Shown: positions 18,715-27,810, numbered from the stretch's first letter. The stretch: 49,997 bases of DNA from Gilliamella sp. Occ3-1 (GCF_001690655.1 NZ_LZHQ01000003.1:1-49997); one strand, 5' to 3'. Translations and numbers: made by a program. The notes: generated by a model from the letters alone, not told the origin.

Positions 18715-19629
18715 CTATGCTCGAGGATGATGTTTACTATGTAACTGTTTTAACCTTTCTGTTGCAACGTGTGTATAAATTTGTGTGGTTGATAAACTGC
18801 TATGCCCAAGCAACATTTGAACGACGCGCAAATCCGCTCCGTGATTAAGTAGATGTGTTGCAAATGCATGTCGAAGCACATGGGGAGAAAGTGCTTCAAT
18901 GTTGATACCGATTAGTATGGCATAATATTTAATTCGATGCCAGAAAGTCTGTCGTGTCATTTTTTTTCCTAATCGGCTTGGAAAAAGCACATCAATAGGT
19001 CCATTTTTTAAAAGCTCATTTCTGGCATATTTAAAATAATATTCAAGCCAATAAATTGCTTCTTCTCCAAGTGGGACTAAGCGCTCTTTATTACCTTTAC
19101 CAATTACTCTTACTACGCCTTGACGTAGACTAATATTGCTAATTTCTAAATTTACTAATTCAGATACGCGTAAGCCGGTGGCATAAAGTACTTCCAACAT
19201 CGCTTTATCCCTAAGTTCAATGGGGTCTTCTATGCTTGGCGACCTTAGTAGCGCATCGACTTGCGATTCAGTTAAGTCTTTAGGTAATTTTTTAGGAAGT
19301 TTGGGGGATGATAATACTGCAGAAGGGTCATCAGTGCGATAATTTTCTTGATATAAATACTGAAAAAAACGTTTAGTTGCACTAAGCAAACGTGCTGAAC
19401 TACTTGCTTTATACCCATCTTCTACTCGTTGCATTAAAAAGTTTTGTAAATTAAACGTTTGAGTTGTTAGGAATGTGACATTTTGTTGTTGTAAAGATTG
19501 ACTTAGTGCCAACAAATCAAGTCTATAAGAAGCAATGGTATTTTCAGCTAAGTTCCTTTCTAGCCACAATGAATCTAGAAAACAGTCTATTAACATTTTA
19601 TTTTGGGTAGGTGTATCTTGGCTAGACAT
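18715..19629 (-). CDS. xerD: Site-specific tyrosine recombinase XerD
   Basis: With XerC it resolves chromosome dimers at dif during division. Catalytic residues are all visible: R in ATGLRVSELVNL, K in VIGKGNKERLVPL, H and R in HVLRHAFATHLL, H in LLGHSSLSTT and the nucleophile Y in QIYTHVA. The N-terminal SAM-like domain binds the core site. The ATG at 19629 is directly preceded by TTG; I use the ATG (304 aa against 298 in E. coli). It is the first gene of the xerD-dsbC-recJ operon. Two direct repeats lie 48-78 nt upstream of the start (19677-19707). No dif site is expected or seen here. Confidence 0.95.
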   Translation of the reverse strand: MSSQDTPTQNKMLIDCFLDSLWLERNLAENTIASYRLDLLALSQSLQQQNVTFLTTQTFNLQNFLMQRVEDGYKASSSARLLSATKRFFQYLYQENYRTDDPSAVLSSPKLPKKLPKDLTESQVDALLRSPSIEDPIELRDKAMLEVLYATGLRVSELVNLEISNISLRQGVVRVIGKGNKERLVPLGEEAIYWLEYYFKYARNELLKNGPIDVLFPSRLGKKMTRQTFWHRIKYYAILIGINIEALSPHVLRHAFATHLLNHGADLRVVQMLLGHSSLSTTQIYTHVATERLKQLHSKHHPRA

Positions 19630-19676
19630 CAAAATTATCTCTACATTACGTTTATTCTTTATATTATATACTAGCT

Positions 19677-19707
19677 GTCAATAAGTTGCAGTTTTAGTCA
19701 ATAAGTT
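19677..19707. repeat. Two direct repeats upstream of xerD
   Basis: GTCAATAAGTT occurs at 19677-19687 and again at 19697-19707. The period is exactly 20 nt, about two helical turns, so both copies face the same side of the DNA. This suggests paired sites for a regulator or RNA polymerase in the xerD promoter region; no known consensus matches. Confidence 0.5.
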
Positions 19708-19889
19708 ACTTTTTATAATAACCGTAAAAGTTTATATCGTGGTATTTTATATTTATATAACTCTTTATTAAAAATAATTTTTATACTTAAACACTATCTT
19801 TCCTGAAACTTTTTGACAATTTTTTCGAAGAATTGATTTTGTGCATTATATTTTCTATTAATTGCTCTACTATATACAGGGGTTTTTAG
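19708..19889. other. Non-coding part of the xerD / membrane-protein divergent region
   Basis: Very AT-rich. I see no supported ORF. An AGGGG ribosome site at 19878-19882 serves the ATG at 19890 described in the next entry. Confidence 0.4.
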
Positions 19890-19937
19890 ATGTTTTTTGT
19901 CCTGTCTATGTTTTAGCAAAGTATTAATCTTTTTATT

Positions 19938-20534
19938 GTGCTGTTTGCTATTTCTATTATTGCTATGGAAACTTATATTTATTGGCATACAAAGTTTCGT
20001 CCTTGGCAACCAAATTCTTCCATAGGTCGATTAATTTATTATTATAGCTTTTTTACGGTGTTATCAAATTTGATGCTGGCATTAAGTTGTTTGTGGCTAT
20101 CTGTTAACCCTAATTGTAATCGATATAGTTTTAAAGTTATTCGTTTAAATGGTTTGGCTGGTGTGATTATAACGGCTATTGTGTATAATTTAGTGTTAAG
20201 AGGTATCCATACCCCGCCTAATGTATTAATGAAAATCACTAACGAAAGTTTACATGCTGTTATACCTGCTTTGGGTTTATTAAGTTGGCTGATTTGGGGG
20301 CCATTTAGACGCATCAACGTTCATGTCATTATAGGATCAATATTATCAATGCTATCTTACGGCATTTATATTTTTGTCCGAGGTTATTATACTAATCAAT
20401 ATCCATACCCTTTTATTAATGTTGTACGAATCGGTTATCCCAAAGCTTTGTATGCTTCAAGTATTGTTTTTTTATTATTTTTGGGGTTAGTTTTTTTATT
20501 ATGGGCGGTTGAACGCTTAAGGAAGCGAAAATGA
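19938..20534 (+). CDS. Pr6Pr-like integral membrane protein, start region disrupted by TAG
   Basis: Membrane protein of about 198 aa with some six hydrophobic segments, resembling the Pr6Pr family of unknown function: FFTVLSNLMLAL, the LRGIHTPPNVLMKITNESLHAVIP-like segment and a C-terminal WAVERLRKRK. The visible frame can begin only at GTG 19938, which has no ribosome site and leaves a short first membrane segment. A good ribosome site (AGGGG 19878-19882) serves the ATG at 19890 in the same frame, yet TAG stops it at 19914 after eight codons. One base change (AAG to TAG) would restore a start near MFKQSINLFIVLF. So this is either a recent nonsense mutation or translation restarts downstream. 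The stop overlaps grxB as ATGA, so the genes are coupled. Confidence 0.7.
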   Translation: MLFAISIIAMETYIYWHTKFRPWQPNSSIGRLIYYYSFFTVLSNLMLALSCLWLSVNPNCNRYSFKVIRLNGLAGVIITAIVYNLVLRGIHTPPNVLMKITNESLHAVIPALGLLSWLIWGPFRRINVHVIIGSILSMLSYGIYIFVRGYYTNQYPYPFINVVRIGYPKALYASSIVFLLFLGLVFLLWAVERLRKRK

Positions 20535-21181
20535 AACTGTATATTTATGAGCATTGCCCTTTTTGTGTTAGGGCTAGAATGATTTTTGGTCTAAAAAATA
20601 TACTGGTTGAAAAACAGGTATTATTGAGTGATGATTTTCAATCGCCAGAGCGTATGATTGGTGAAAAAATGGTGCCTATTTTACAAAAAGATGATGGTAG
20701 CTATATGCCTGAGAGTTTAGACATTGTTGATTATGTTGATAACAATTATGGCGATAAACCCATTTTAACAGGTCCTAGATCGCCAGATATCACAGATTTA
20801 ATAAAACAGTTGCAACAATATGATTATAAGTTAGTGTGTCCACGTTATATAAAACTAGGTTTAGCTGAGTTTGCGACACAAAGTGCTATCGATTCTTTTG
20901 TTAATAGTAAATCAAAAAAAATGGGATCGTTTGATGAATGTTTGATGCAAACGGATTCATTAGTGTCTGCCGTATCTGCTATATTAAATAAACTTGAGTT
21001 ATTGATTGTGTCACCAGATGCATGTAATGGACAATTATCTTTAGATGATATCTGTTTGTTTCCAGTTTTACGGAATTTGACGTGTGTTAAAAGCTTAACT
21101 TTTTCATCTAAAATTAAGGATTACCTACAATCAATGGCTAAATTTAGTAAAGTTGATCTATTTTTTGATAAAGCTATTTAA
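20531..21181 (+). CDS. grxB: Glutaredoxin 2 (GrxB)
   Basis: Glutathione-dependent disulfide reductase with a thioredoxin-like N-terminal domain and a helical C-terminal domain of the GST fold. The redox site is CPFC at residues 9-12 of MKLYIYEHCPFCVRARMIFG, close to E. coli GrxB (CPYC). VPILQKDDGSYMPESLDIVDYVD follows in the same domain (shown in part), and LDDICLFPVLRNLT near the end is typical. Length is 216 aa against 215. It starts 4 nt inside the previous gene and ends before a strong bidirectional terminator. Confidence 0.94.
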   Translation: MKLYIYEHCPFCVRARMIFGLKNILVEKQVLLSDDFQSPERMIGEKMVPILQKDDGSYMPESLDIVDYVDNNYGDKPILTGPRSPDITDLIKQLQQYDYKLVCPRYIKLGLAEFATQSAIDSFVNSKSKKMGSFDECLMQTDSLVSAVSAILNKLELLIVSPDACNGQLSLDDICLFPVLRNLTCVKSLTFSSKIKDYLQSMAKFSKVDLFFDKAI

Positions 21182-21245
21182 TGATTAAAAATGCGGATCT
21201 TGCTATTTTTGTTTGATATTAAATCATGGTTCTAAAACGAGGTAT

Positions 21246-21286
21246 TAAAAAGAACAGGAAAAATAGGAATAAACCTGTTCTTTTTT
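21246..21286. terminator. Bidirectional terminator between grxB and aldolase gene
   Basis: AAAAAGAACAGG (about 21247-21258) pairs with CCTGTTCTTTTTT (21274-21286) around a 15-nt loop. U-tracts occur on both sides, so it can end grxB on the plus strand and the aldolase transcript on the minus strand. Confidence 0.85.
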
Positions 21287-21296
21287 GTTTTAGCAA

Positions 21297-22337
21297 TTAA
21301 TTACCTAATTTAACATCAATCACTTCAATATTATCTTTACCACCATAGATATCGTACCAAGGTGTTGCATATTGTTTTAATATCTTATTGAGATGCTCAA
21401 CATTTTCACGACCAGTTTGATCTAACCAAAGTTTTAAACCTTCTTTGCCTCCATTAGCATAGGCCGCAACACCTTCAAACCATGTTGCTCTACCTCCAAG
21501 GATGCCGCTATATTTAGCGCCATTTTTACCAGCAAAAATAAGTTCTTGGTGGAAGGTCTTTGTTGGTACGCCAGCACTTAAATAGATAAAAGGGCGGGTT
21601 GCTACTTCACTTGCTTGTTTAAAATAGTCAGCAGCTTGTTTTTGTGTGTAAACAACTACATTGTTGTCGTTAAAGCCTTCTACATTCTTAAACAATACGG
21701 GAACTTCGACTTTTAAAATATCAATATAATACTGCTCTTTAGTGAACTCTTTTATTGTATTGATGACTTTTTGAGGTTTAATTTTTGCAAATTCAGGACT
21801 TTTATCATCGGTTATCACGTTATCATATACAATCGGTTCAACAAATACAGGAATATCAGCAGCTCTAGCTTCATTGCCTAAACGTTCTAAAAAAGCATGT
21901 TTTTTGTCTAAAATATCTTGAGGATCATCTGGATTATAATAAACCAATACTTTTGCAGCATCGGCACCTTTTTTTATTAGGCGTTGTAATGAATCCTCAG
22001 GCAAAATATCGGGTAATCGTCCTGGAGTACTAGCATCATATCCTGTTTTTTCGTATGACATGATTAATCCAGCATTGCTATTTTTAGCTGCCATGCCTTT
22101 AAAACCATATTCTTCATCTAACAATATTGCACTAACATATTTAGTTAATTCTTGAGAGATAAGTTCTTTAAATTCATACACCATATCGATATGATAACGA
22201 TCTTTCCCCACAGCAGATTCCATCATTTTAACCATTGAACCGCGTTGATCGATCGCTAATGCTGCAATAATACCATCTTGGTTTGATAACTGCTGCATAC
22301 GTGTAAATTTACCACGAGAAATACATTTTTTCGCCAT
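21297..22337 (-). CDS. Tagatose 1,6-bisphosphate aldolase, LacD family
   Basis: Class I (Schiff-base) aldolase that splits tagatose 1,6-bisphosphate, and often related ketose bisphosphates, to dihydroxyacetone phosphate and glyceraldehyde 3-phosphate. Family motifs are AALAIDQRGSMVKMM, ILLDEEYG, a VLVYYNPDDP segment, FVEPIVYD, the likely catalytic lysine K209 in IDILKVEVP, and YLSAGVP near the end. Length of 346 aa is slightly above the usual 325-340. LacD is best known from Gram-positive lactose/galactose pathways; here no lacA, lacB or lacC is nearby, so the substrate is uncertain. The start has GGAG 9 nt upstream. It is divergent from adhP across 387 nt. A transfer from Firmicutes is a possibility, not shown. 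Confidence 0.85.
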   Translation of the reverse strand: MAKKCISRGKFTRMQQLSNQDGIIAALAIDQRGSMVKMMESAVGKDRYHIDMVYEFKELISQELTKYVSAILLDEEYGFKGMAAKNSNAGLIMSYEKTGYDASTPGRLPDILPEDSLQRLIKKGADAAKVLVYYNPDDPQDILDKKHAFLERLGNEARAADIPVFVEPIVYDNVITDDKSPEFAKIKPQKVINTIKEFTKEQYYIDILKVEVPVLFKNVEGFNDNNVVVYTQKQAADYFKQASEVATRPFIYLSAGVPTKTFHQELIFAGKNGAKYSGILGGRATWFEGVAAYANGGKEGLKLWLDQTGRENVEHLNKILKQYATPWYDIYGGKDNIEVIDVKLGN

Positions 22338-22724
22338 TTTATAGCTCTCCGTTTAGTAAGATGTGTTATTGTAGTTTTTTTATTTGGTTGTTTATTAATC
22401 ATTTGTGCTAGTTTTAACGATATGCATAATTTTAATAAATTCAATTGTTGTGTAATGGTATTATTGATCAAATAATTCATGTATGAGCTATCGATTGTAT
22501 CTTATTTTTTTAATTCGATAATTTCAAAATAGTCGATTACTATTTTAATGGTTAAATTATTCTTATTTTGTAAGAAAGTTTTATTAAATTGTACATTTCA
22601 GTGTGGATGATTAAATAATCAATGTTATTTAATGAAATTGTGAAATTACTCATATTTTTCAAAAATAATTAGTTTAGAATGATAAGTAATCATGTTTTAA
22701 CTTTAAAATTATTTAGGAGAAAAA
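22338..22724. other. Divergent control region between LacD-type aldolase and adhP
   Basis: 387 nt, very AT-rich, with no supported ORF. It carries both ribosome sites (GGAG for the aldolase, AGGAG for adhP) and must contain two promoters. ATGATAAGTAATCAT at about 22679-22693 is a short imperfect dyad near adhP. Nothing more specific is visible. Confidence 0.4.
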
Positions 22725-23759
22725 ATGAAAGCGGCAGTTATTAAGCAAGAGTGCGATGGTAAAGTCGAAATCAAAGATATTTCTATTCGTTCTTTAGAAG
22801 CAGGAGAGGCCTTAGTTGATGTTGAGTATTGTGGCCTTTGTCATACTGATCTTCATGTTGCAGCTGGCGATTTTGGTAAAAAACCAGGTCGTGTTATTGG
22901 GCACGAAGGTGTAGGAATTGTGATTAAAGTTGCCCCAGATGTAAAAAGCTTAAAAGTTGGTGATCGGGTTAGTATTGCTTGGTTCCATGCTGGTTGTGGT
23001 ACTTGTGAATATTGTATTTCTGGGCAAGAAACGTTTTGTCGTAATGCATTAAACTCAGGATATACTGTTGATGGAGGCATGGCAGAGCAGTGCATTGTTA
23101 AAGCTGATTATGCGGTTAAAGTGCCAGAAGGGCTCGATCCTGCACAAGCAACAAGTGTAACTTGTGCTGGTGTGACTACCTATAAAGGTATTAAAGTGGC
23201 TGCTACTAAACCAGGACAATGGCTTGCAGTATTTGGGATTGGCGGTTTGGGAACACTTGCTGTCGAATATGGTAAAAAAGTGTTTAATAATAAAGTGGTT
23301 GCTATTAGTAACAGCGATAGCCAATTAGAATTATGTAAAACACTAGGTGCTGATTTGGTCGTTAATCCTAAAAAAGTTGAGGATGTGGGCGTTTATATTA
23401 AAGAACACACTGGAGGAGGAGTGCACGGTGCTGTTGTAACTTCTGTGACTAAAACAGCATTCAATCAGGCCATCAATTCAGTAAGACCTTTAGGGCGTGT
23501 GGTCGCCTTAGGTTTACCTTCAGAAAATATGGATTTAAGTATTCCTAAAACCGTGTTAGATGGTATTCAAGTTTTAGGTTCATTGGTTGGAACTCGTGAA
23601 GATTTAGCAGAAGCATTTCAGTTTAGTGCAGAAGGAAAGGTCGTGCCGATAGTTGAAAAAAGACCGTTGGAAGATATCAATGATATGATCGACGAAATGA
23701 AAGCAGGTAAAATTCGAGGTCGTATGGTTGTTGATATGAAAATGCAGAAGTCTAAATAA
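22725..23759 (+). CDS. adhP: Zinc-dependent alcohol dehydrogenase AdhP
   Basis: NAD-dependent, ethanol-preferring alcohol dehydrogenase of the medium-chain family. Catalytic zinc ligands are C36 and H60-E61 region (GHEG), and the structural zinc cysteines are C91, C94, C97 and C105 in [16 protein letters not shown]. The Rossmann motif is [24 protein letters not shown] and [13 protein letters not shown] match E. coli AdhP. Length is 344 aa against 336. A clear AGGAG lies before the ATG, and a hairpin terminator follows, so it is a single-gene unit. It would reduce acetaldehyde to ethanol or oxidise ethanol, alongside AdhE at 45365. Confidence 0.93.
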   Translation: MKAAVIKQECDGKVEIKDISIRSLEAGEALVDVEYCGLCHTDLHVAAGDFGKKPGRVIGHEGVGIVIKVAPDVKSLKVGDRVSIAWFHAGCGTCEYCISGQETFCRNALNSGYTVDGGMAEQCIVKADYAVKVPEGLDPAQATSVTCAGVTTYKGIKVAATKPGQWLAVFGIGGLGTLAVEYGKKVFNNKVVAISNSDSQLELCKTLGADLVVNPKKVEDVGVYIKEHTGGGVHGAVVTSVTKTAFNQAINSVRPLGRVVALGLPSENMDLSIPKTVLDGIQVLGSLVGTREDLAEAFQFSAEGKVVPIVEKRPLEDINDMIDEMKAGKIRGRMVVDMKMQKSK

Positions 23760-23779
23760 ATTAACCTTATTTGTAATTC

Positions 23780-23807
23780 AAAAAGCTGGCTATATGCTGG
23801 CTTTTTT
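23780..23807 (+). terminator. Terminator after adhP
   Basis: AAAAAGCTGGC (about 23780-23790) pairs with GCTGGCTTTTT, with two G-U pairs, around a 5-nt loop, followed by the end of a U-tract. It lies 20 nt past the adhP stop. Confidence 0.8.
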
Positions 23808-23944
23808 ATAAATAAAAAAATTATTTATTTGATTTATCGGTGTTTTTATGTAAATGATGTTAATCTTTTCTTGTTATTTTATAAATAAATCCATATCATA
23901 ATCAGATTTTGCTAATTAATTTTATATGTTTCAAGAGGAACTTC

Positions 23945-25396
23945 ATGGCAGATCATAATTTAGAGAATAATTTGCGCAAGGATCTTGGTTTAGTTTCTGC
24001 ATTATCACTAGTCGTTGGAATGGTTTTAGGTGCAGGAGCTTTTATGAAACCTCCTGCTGTGTTAGAAGTTGCTGGTGATTATAATTTTGCGTTGCTAGCT
24101 TGGGTAATAGGTGGTGTATTTTCTATTTGTGGTGGTTTAACTCTTTGTGAACTAGGAGTCATGTTTCCTCGAACTGGTGGAATGTTAGTATATTTAGAAA
24201 AAATTTATGGAGCAAAAGTTTCTCATCTTTATGGTTGGATGATAACTGTCTTATTTGCGCCTTCACTTATTGGAGCACTAGTCGGGTATTTTAGCTCAGT
24301 ATTTTGCTTATTATTTCATATCAATGATGCTTATCGAATGGCAGTGAGTGCTGGCGTTTTAGTGTTTATTGCAACAATCAATGCAGTTGGCATTAAACAA
24401 GCAGGTTATTTGCAAACCATTGCCACTATATGCAAACTCATTCCAATACTATTATTAGCTATATTTGGATTATGGAAAGGTAGTGGACAAGTGGTATTGT
24501 TCAGTGCTAGTGGGCAAGGGATTGAAAGCTATGCGCCTTTTGCTGTTGCTATTTTAGCTACTTTATTTGCGTATGACGGTTGGGCGCAAGTCGCATCGGT
24601 AGCTGGTGAAATCCGTAATCCGTCGAAAGTTTTACCCCAAGCCATAATTTTAGGCATAATCTTCCTTGTTGTAGTTTATGCTTGTATTAATATTGCATTA
24701 TTCAAAATTTTTCCTGTTAAAGAAATGGTATCACTAGGACATGATGCTTCAGCGGTTGCTTCACAGCGGATGTTTGGGCATTTTGGTGGTAATTTAGTTG
24801 CAGTTGGTATTATGGTTTCCATCTTAGGTGGTATTAATGGCTATATTATGACGCTATCTCGTACAATTTTTAGCATGGGAGAACGAGGGACTATTATTGG
24901 TGCTAGTTATTTAAGTACTATTGATGAAGAAAGTCGCTCACCAGTTAATGCGATTATCGTTTTAGTTATTTTTTCTTTTTTATATTCAACGCTTCTTGAT
25001 GCAGATCGCTTATCAGAAATATCAATGTTTTCAATTTGGGTGTTTTATTTACTAACGTTTATTGGTGTAATAATTGCTCGAAGAAAATACCCAAATGTGA
25101 CTAGAACTTATAAAATAATTGGTTATCCGATTATTCCTATCATCGCTATGTTAGGTGCAATATATGTTATTTACGGAATGTTAATTTATCAAACCGTAAA
25201 TGGTATAGCTTCAATAGTGGTCACCTTAATTGGTTTGCCTGTGTATTACTATTATCATATAAGAAATAAAAATAAAGAGCTATCACTTGGCGAAATGAAA
25301 AAATATGATACTAGCACTAAATATATGATCGTTACGGTTTCAATAAGTATCATTTTGGGATTAATTGTTTATGGTTATATCGTTAGTGGCAAATGA
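23945..25396 (+). CDS. APC-family amino acid permease
   Basis: Twelve-segment inner-membrane transporter of the amino acid-polyamine-organocation superfamily, probably an LAT/SteT-like exchanger. The first segment carries GMVLGAGAFMKPPAVL, the APC substrate-binding GxGxF-like glycines; later motifs are CELGVMFPRTGGMLVYLEKI and FAYDGWAQVASVAGEIRNPSK-like segment. Length is 483 aa from ATG 23945, which has AGAGGA about 6 nt upstream; the frame is open further to 23909 but without a ribosome site. Substrate cannot be told from sequence. It stands alone between two terminators. Confidence 0.88.
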   Translation: MADHNLENNLRKDLGLVSALSLVVGMVLGAGAFMKPPAVLEVAGDYNFALLAWVIGGVFSICGGLTLCELGVMFPRTGGMLVYLEKIYGAKVSHLYGWMITVLFAPSLIGALVGYFSSVFCLLFHINDAYRMAVSAGVLVFIATINAVGIKQAGYLQTIATICKLIPILLLAIFGLWKGSGQVVLFSASGQGIESYAPFAVAILATLFAYDGWAQVASVAGEIRNPSKVLPQAIILGIIFLVVVYACINIALFKIFPVKEMVSLGHDASAVASQRMFGHFGGNLVAVGIMVSILGGINGYIMTLSRTIFSMGERGTIIGASYLSTIDEESRSPVNAIIVLVIFSFLYSTLLDADRLSEISMFSIWVFYLLTFIGVIIARRKYPNVTRTYKIIGYPIIPIIAMLGAIYVIYGMLIYQTVNGIASIVVTLIGLPVYYYYHIRNKNKELSLGEMKKYDTSTKYMIVTVSISIILGLIVYGYIVSGK

Positions 25397-25440
25397 TAAG
25401 AATAGTTAATTATTAATTTAAATTCTAAAATCAATACAAT

Positions 25441-25472
25441 AAATAGGCCGGCTAATGTCGGTTTATTTTTTT
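25441..25472. terminator. Terminator after the APC permease
   Basis: AAATAGGCCGGC pairs with GTCGGTTTATTT around TAAT, with three G-U pairs, followed by a run of T. It lies between the permease stop and the end of the broken acetyltransferase gene on the opposite strand. Confidence 0.75.
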
Positions 25473-25482
25473 AAATAAAAAG

Positions 25483-26032
25483 TTAAATATAATTTGAAAC
25501 CAAGCTATAAATATTTTGATCATGAAAAATACCATTAAGATATTCAGCTTGTTTTAATCGCCCTTCATAACTAAATCCACATCGTTTAGTGACTTGCTTA
25601 CTTTTTAGATTAGCTACTGAACACTTTATAATAAAGCGTTTAATTATTCGTTCTTGGGCATAAAATTGGGTAAGTACTTGGATTGCTTGAGTCATAATCC
25701 TTTTTCCTTGTGCTCTGCTATCTAACCAATAACCGATATAAGCAGTTTTATTCGCTTTATCGATTTGATTGAAGGAAAGTAATCCAACAGGAATACCTTC
25801 GAGTAAAATCACATAAATTTTTGATTGATCTTGTCGATGTTTAACAAAGCAATCATTTAAAAAATTTGCTGTATCAACTTCTTATCACGAAGTTAGGCCA
25901 TGCCATAAACTGACTAAAATAATTTCGATTAAAATTAATAATATTGAATAATTCTGTTGCATAATTTTTTGTCGCAGTTTTTAAACAAATATGTTCATTA
26001 ACACTGATAAAGTCTTGGTTATTACTAATCAT
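25483..26032 (-). pseudogene. RimJ/RimL-type GNAT acetyltransferase, frameshifted
   Basis: The C-terminal 109 codons (25483-25812) encode a GNAT core: VGLLSFNQIDKANKTAYIGYWL, then LDSRAQGKRIMTQAIQVL (acetyl-CoA loop) and NLKSKQVTKRCGFSYEGRLK. This is only the last two thirds of a RimL-like enzyme. Upstream on the same strand, ATG at 26032 opens a frame reading MISNNQDFISVNEHICLKTA and continuing to FMAWPNFVIRS before TGA at 25874-25876. The +1-shifted frame then resumes EVDTANFLNDCFVKHRQDQ and joins the track of the C-terminal part. A one-base insertion (or two-base loss) near 25877-25887 thus breaks the gene. N-terminal protein acetylation or aminoacyl-compound acetylation is the family activity; here it is presumably lost. 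Confidence 0.8.
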
Positions 26033-26080
26033 TTTTAACCGTTTAAAGTACATCTACGAGAAAACTGCAATTGTAAATGA

Positions 26081-26102
26081 TGCCAGATCTATCTATCTGG
26101 CA
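26081..26102 (-). terminator. Hairpin after the ascorbate-type IIC gene
   Basis: A perfect 8-bp stem TGCCAGAT (26081-26088) / ATCTGGCA (26095-26102) with a 6-nt loop lies about 30 nt past the IIC stop on the minus strand. The following UCAUUUAC is a weak U-tract. Confidence 0.55.
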
Positions 26103-26132
26103 TAATGATATTATAATATTAATGACTAAGCA

Positions 26133-27485
26133 TTATTGTTTTTTAGGTTTGACCCAATAATTATAAGCAACTAATAAAGCAAAAATACCGATTATAATAA
26201 TCATTATTGCATCTTTATTTAACCAGTTAGCCATATTACCAAGAATAATTCCTATTCCACAAAAATCTACATCCGAAAACGTGGTATTTGCAAAACCAAG
26301 TGCTCCTAATACTGGTAATAAAATAACCGGTAAAAATGTGACAAGTAAACCATTAGCAAATGCACCAAGCATTGCACCTCGGCGACCACCCATAGCGTTA
26401 CCAAACACTCCTGCTGTTGCACCACAGAAGAAATGGGGAACTACACTAGGAAGTATAAGTACAGTATTTAATTTACCTAAAATAAATAGACCTACTAATC
26501 CGCCAAGAAAGCTAAATAAGAAACCGATCAAAACAGCATTTGGTGCATATGGGAAAACAACAGGACAATCTATGGCAGGTTTGGCATTTGGAACTAATTT
26601 TTCCGAAAAACCAGTAAATGCAGGTACAATTTCAGCAAGAATAAGTCTAACACCCTGCAGAATAATAAAAACGCCTGCTGCAAAGGTAATAGCTTCTATA
26701 ATAGCATAAACGAGATAATTATCGCCTTTACTTAAATTTGTTTGAACATAATCAGAACCCGCAAATATGGAAAGAATTAAATAAATGATCATCATCGTTA
26801 ATGATATAGAAATTGAACTATCACGTAAAAAGCTTAAATTTTTAGGTAAATTCATATCTTCAGTTGAACGAGAATTTTTACCGAATAATTTACCAATATA
26901 ACCAGCTAGTATATATCCTAAAGTACCAAAGTGACCAAACGCTACATTATCATTTCCTGTAATTTTACGCATTTGTGGTTGAGCTAAAGCAGGGAAGAAA
27001 GCCATAATTAGACCTAATACCAATGAACCAGTAAATACTAATTGCCAACCATCAAAATCAGCAACTTTTAAAATAATACTGATCATACAAGCCATGTAGA
27101 AAGTATGATGGCCAGTTAAGAAAATAAATTTTAAACGTGTAAATCGAGCCACTACGATATTGGCAATCATACCAAAAGCCATAATTAATGCAGTTGCTGT
27201 ACCATACTCATTTAAGGCCATAGAAACAATGGCTTCGTTATTAGGTATAATTCCTTGTAATTGAAAAGATTGTTCAAACATTATACCTAATGGAGTTATA
27301 GCACTGATAAGTACATTAGCACCACCGCTTAATACTAAAAACCCCAAAATTGTTTTGACAGTCCCTTTTACCGTATCAGCAAATGATTTGCGTTGGACAA
27401 TAAGCCCTGCCATAGCAATAAAGCCAACTAGTATTGCTGGCGTTTTTAGAATATCAACAATAAACTTTATTATTTCTTGGATCAT
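26133..27485 (-). CDS. PTS ascorbate-type transporter, IIC (UlaA-like)
   Basis: Membrane channel of the SgaT/UlaA family, the IIC of L-ascorbate-type phosphotransferase systems. About ten or more membrane segments are visible, with ITPLGIMFEQSF, LTGHHTFYMACM and GHFGTLGYILAGYIG as family motifs and an amphipathic C-terminus VAYNYWVKPKKQ. Length is 450 aa (UlaA of E. coli is 465). It is the third gene of an IIA-IIB-IIC operon (spacing 20 nt after IIB). No ascorbate-6-phosphate lactonase (ulaG) or ulaD-ulaF genes are nearby, so ascorbate itself is not supported as substrate. Confidence 0.88.
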   Translation of the reverse strand: MIQEIIKFIVDILKTPAILVGFIAMAGLIVQRKSFADTVKGTVKTILGFLVLSGGANVLISAITPLGIMFEQSFQLQGIIPNNEAIVSMALNEYGTATALIMAFGMIANIVVARFTRLKFIFLTGHHTFYMACMISIILKVADFDGWQLVFTGSLVLGLIMAFFPALAQPQMRKITGNDNVAFGHFGTLGYILAGYIGKLFGKNSRSTEDMNLPKNLSFLRDSSISISLTMMIIYLILSIFAGSDYVQTNLSKGDNYLVYAIIEAITFAAGVFIILQGVRLILAEIVPAFTGFSEKLVPNAKPAIDCPVVFPYAPNAVLIGFLFSFLGGLVGLFILGKLNTVLILPSVVPHFFCGATAGVFGNAMGGRRGAMLGAFANGLLVTFLPVILLPVLGALGFANTTFSDVDFCGIGIILGNMANWLNKDAIMIIIIGIFALLVAYNYWVKPKKQ

Positions 27486-27505
27486 AGTAACACCCCATCA
27501 TTTGA

Positions 27506-27778
27506 TTAGTGTTTTGCAAAAAATTCAACAAGTTTATTTTCTAAATCATTGATATCAATAATGTTATTAAGGATAACTAATTTGTCAGCAGGAATTCCCG
27601 AGCTGGTTGCTAAATCTTTTGCTATGACAAATACATCAGCTTGATCTGGAGTTGCAGAAGCAAGATCGGCATGAGTTACTTCTGCATCAATATTTAATTT
27701 TTTTAATACTTTTTTTATATTCATTTCAACCATAAAACTACTACCAAGACCTGAACCACAAACTGCCATAATTTTCAT
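27506..27778 (-). CDS. PTS ascorbate-type IIB subunit
   Basis: Cytoplasmic phosphocarrier of 90 aa. The phosphorylated cysteine is C7 in MKIMAVCGSGLGSSFMVEMN, the loop shared by UlaB and related IIB proteins of the lactose/chitobiose fold. It takes phosphate from the IIA and hands it to sugar bound by IIC. It lies between the IIA and IIC genes, 32 and 20 nt away. Length is normal. A clear ribosome site AAGGATAAAC precedes the ATG. Confidence 0.9.
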   Translation of the reverse strand: MKIMAVCGSGLGSSFMVEMNIKKVLKKLNIDAEVTHADLASATPDQADVFVIAKDLATSSGIPADKLVILNNIIDINDLENKLVEFFAKH

Positions 27779-27810
27779 TTTGTTTATCCTTCTATTGAGT
27801 TTAATTAAAT

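Noticed and set aside
26281..26709. 142-codon frame opposite the ascorbate-type IIC gene
   Set aside because: Shadow of the real IIC gene; no motif and no start signal.
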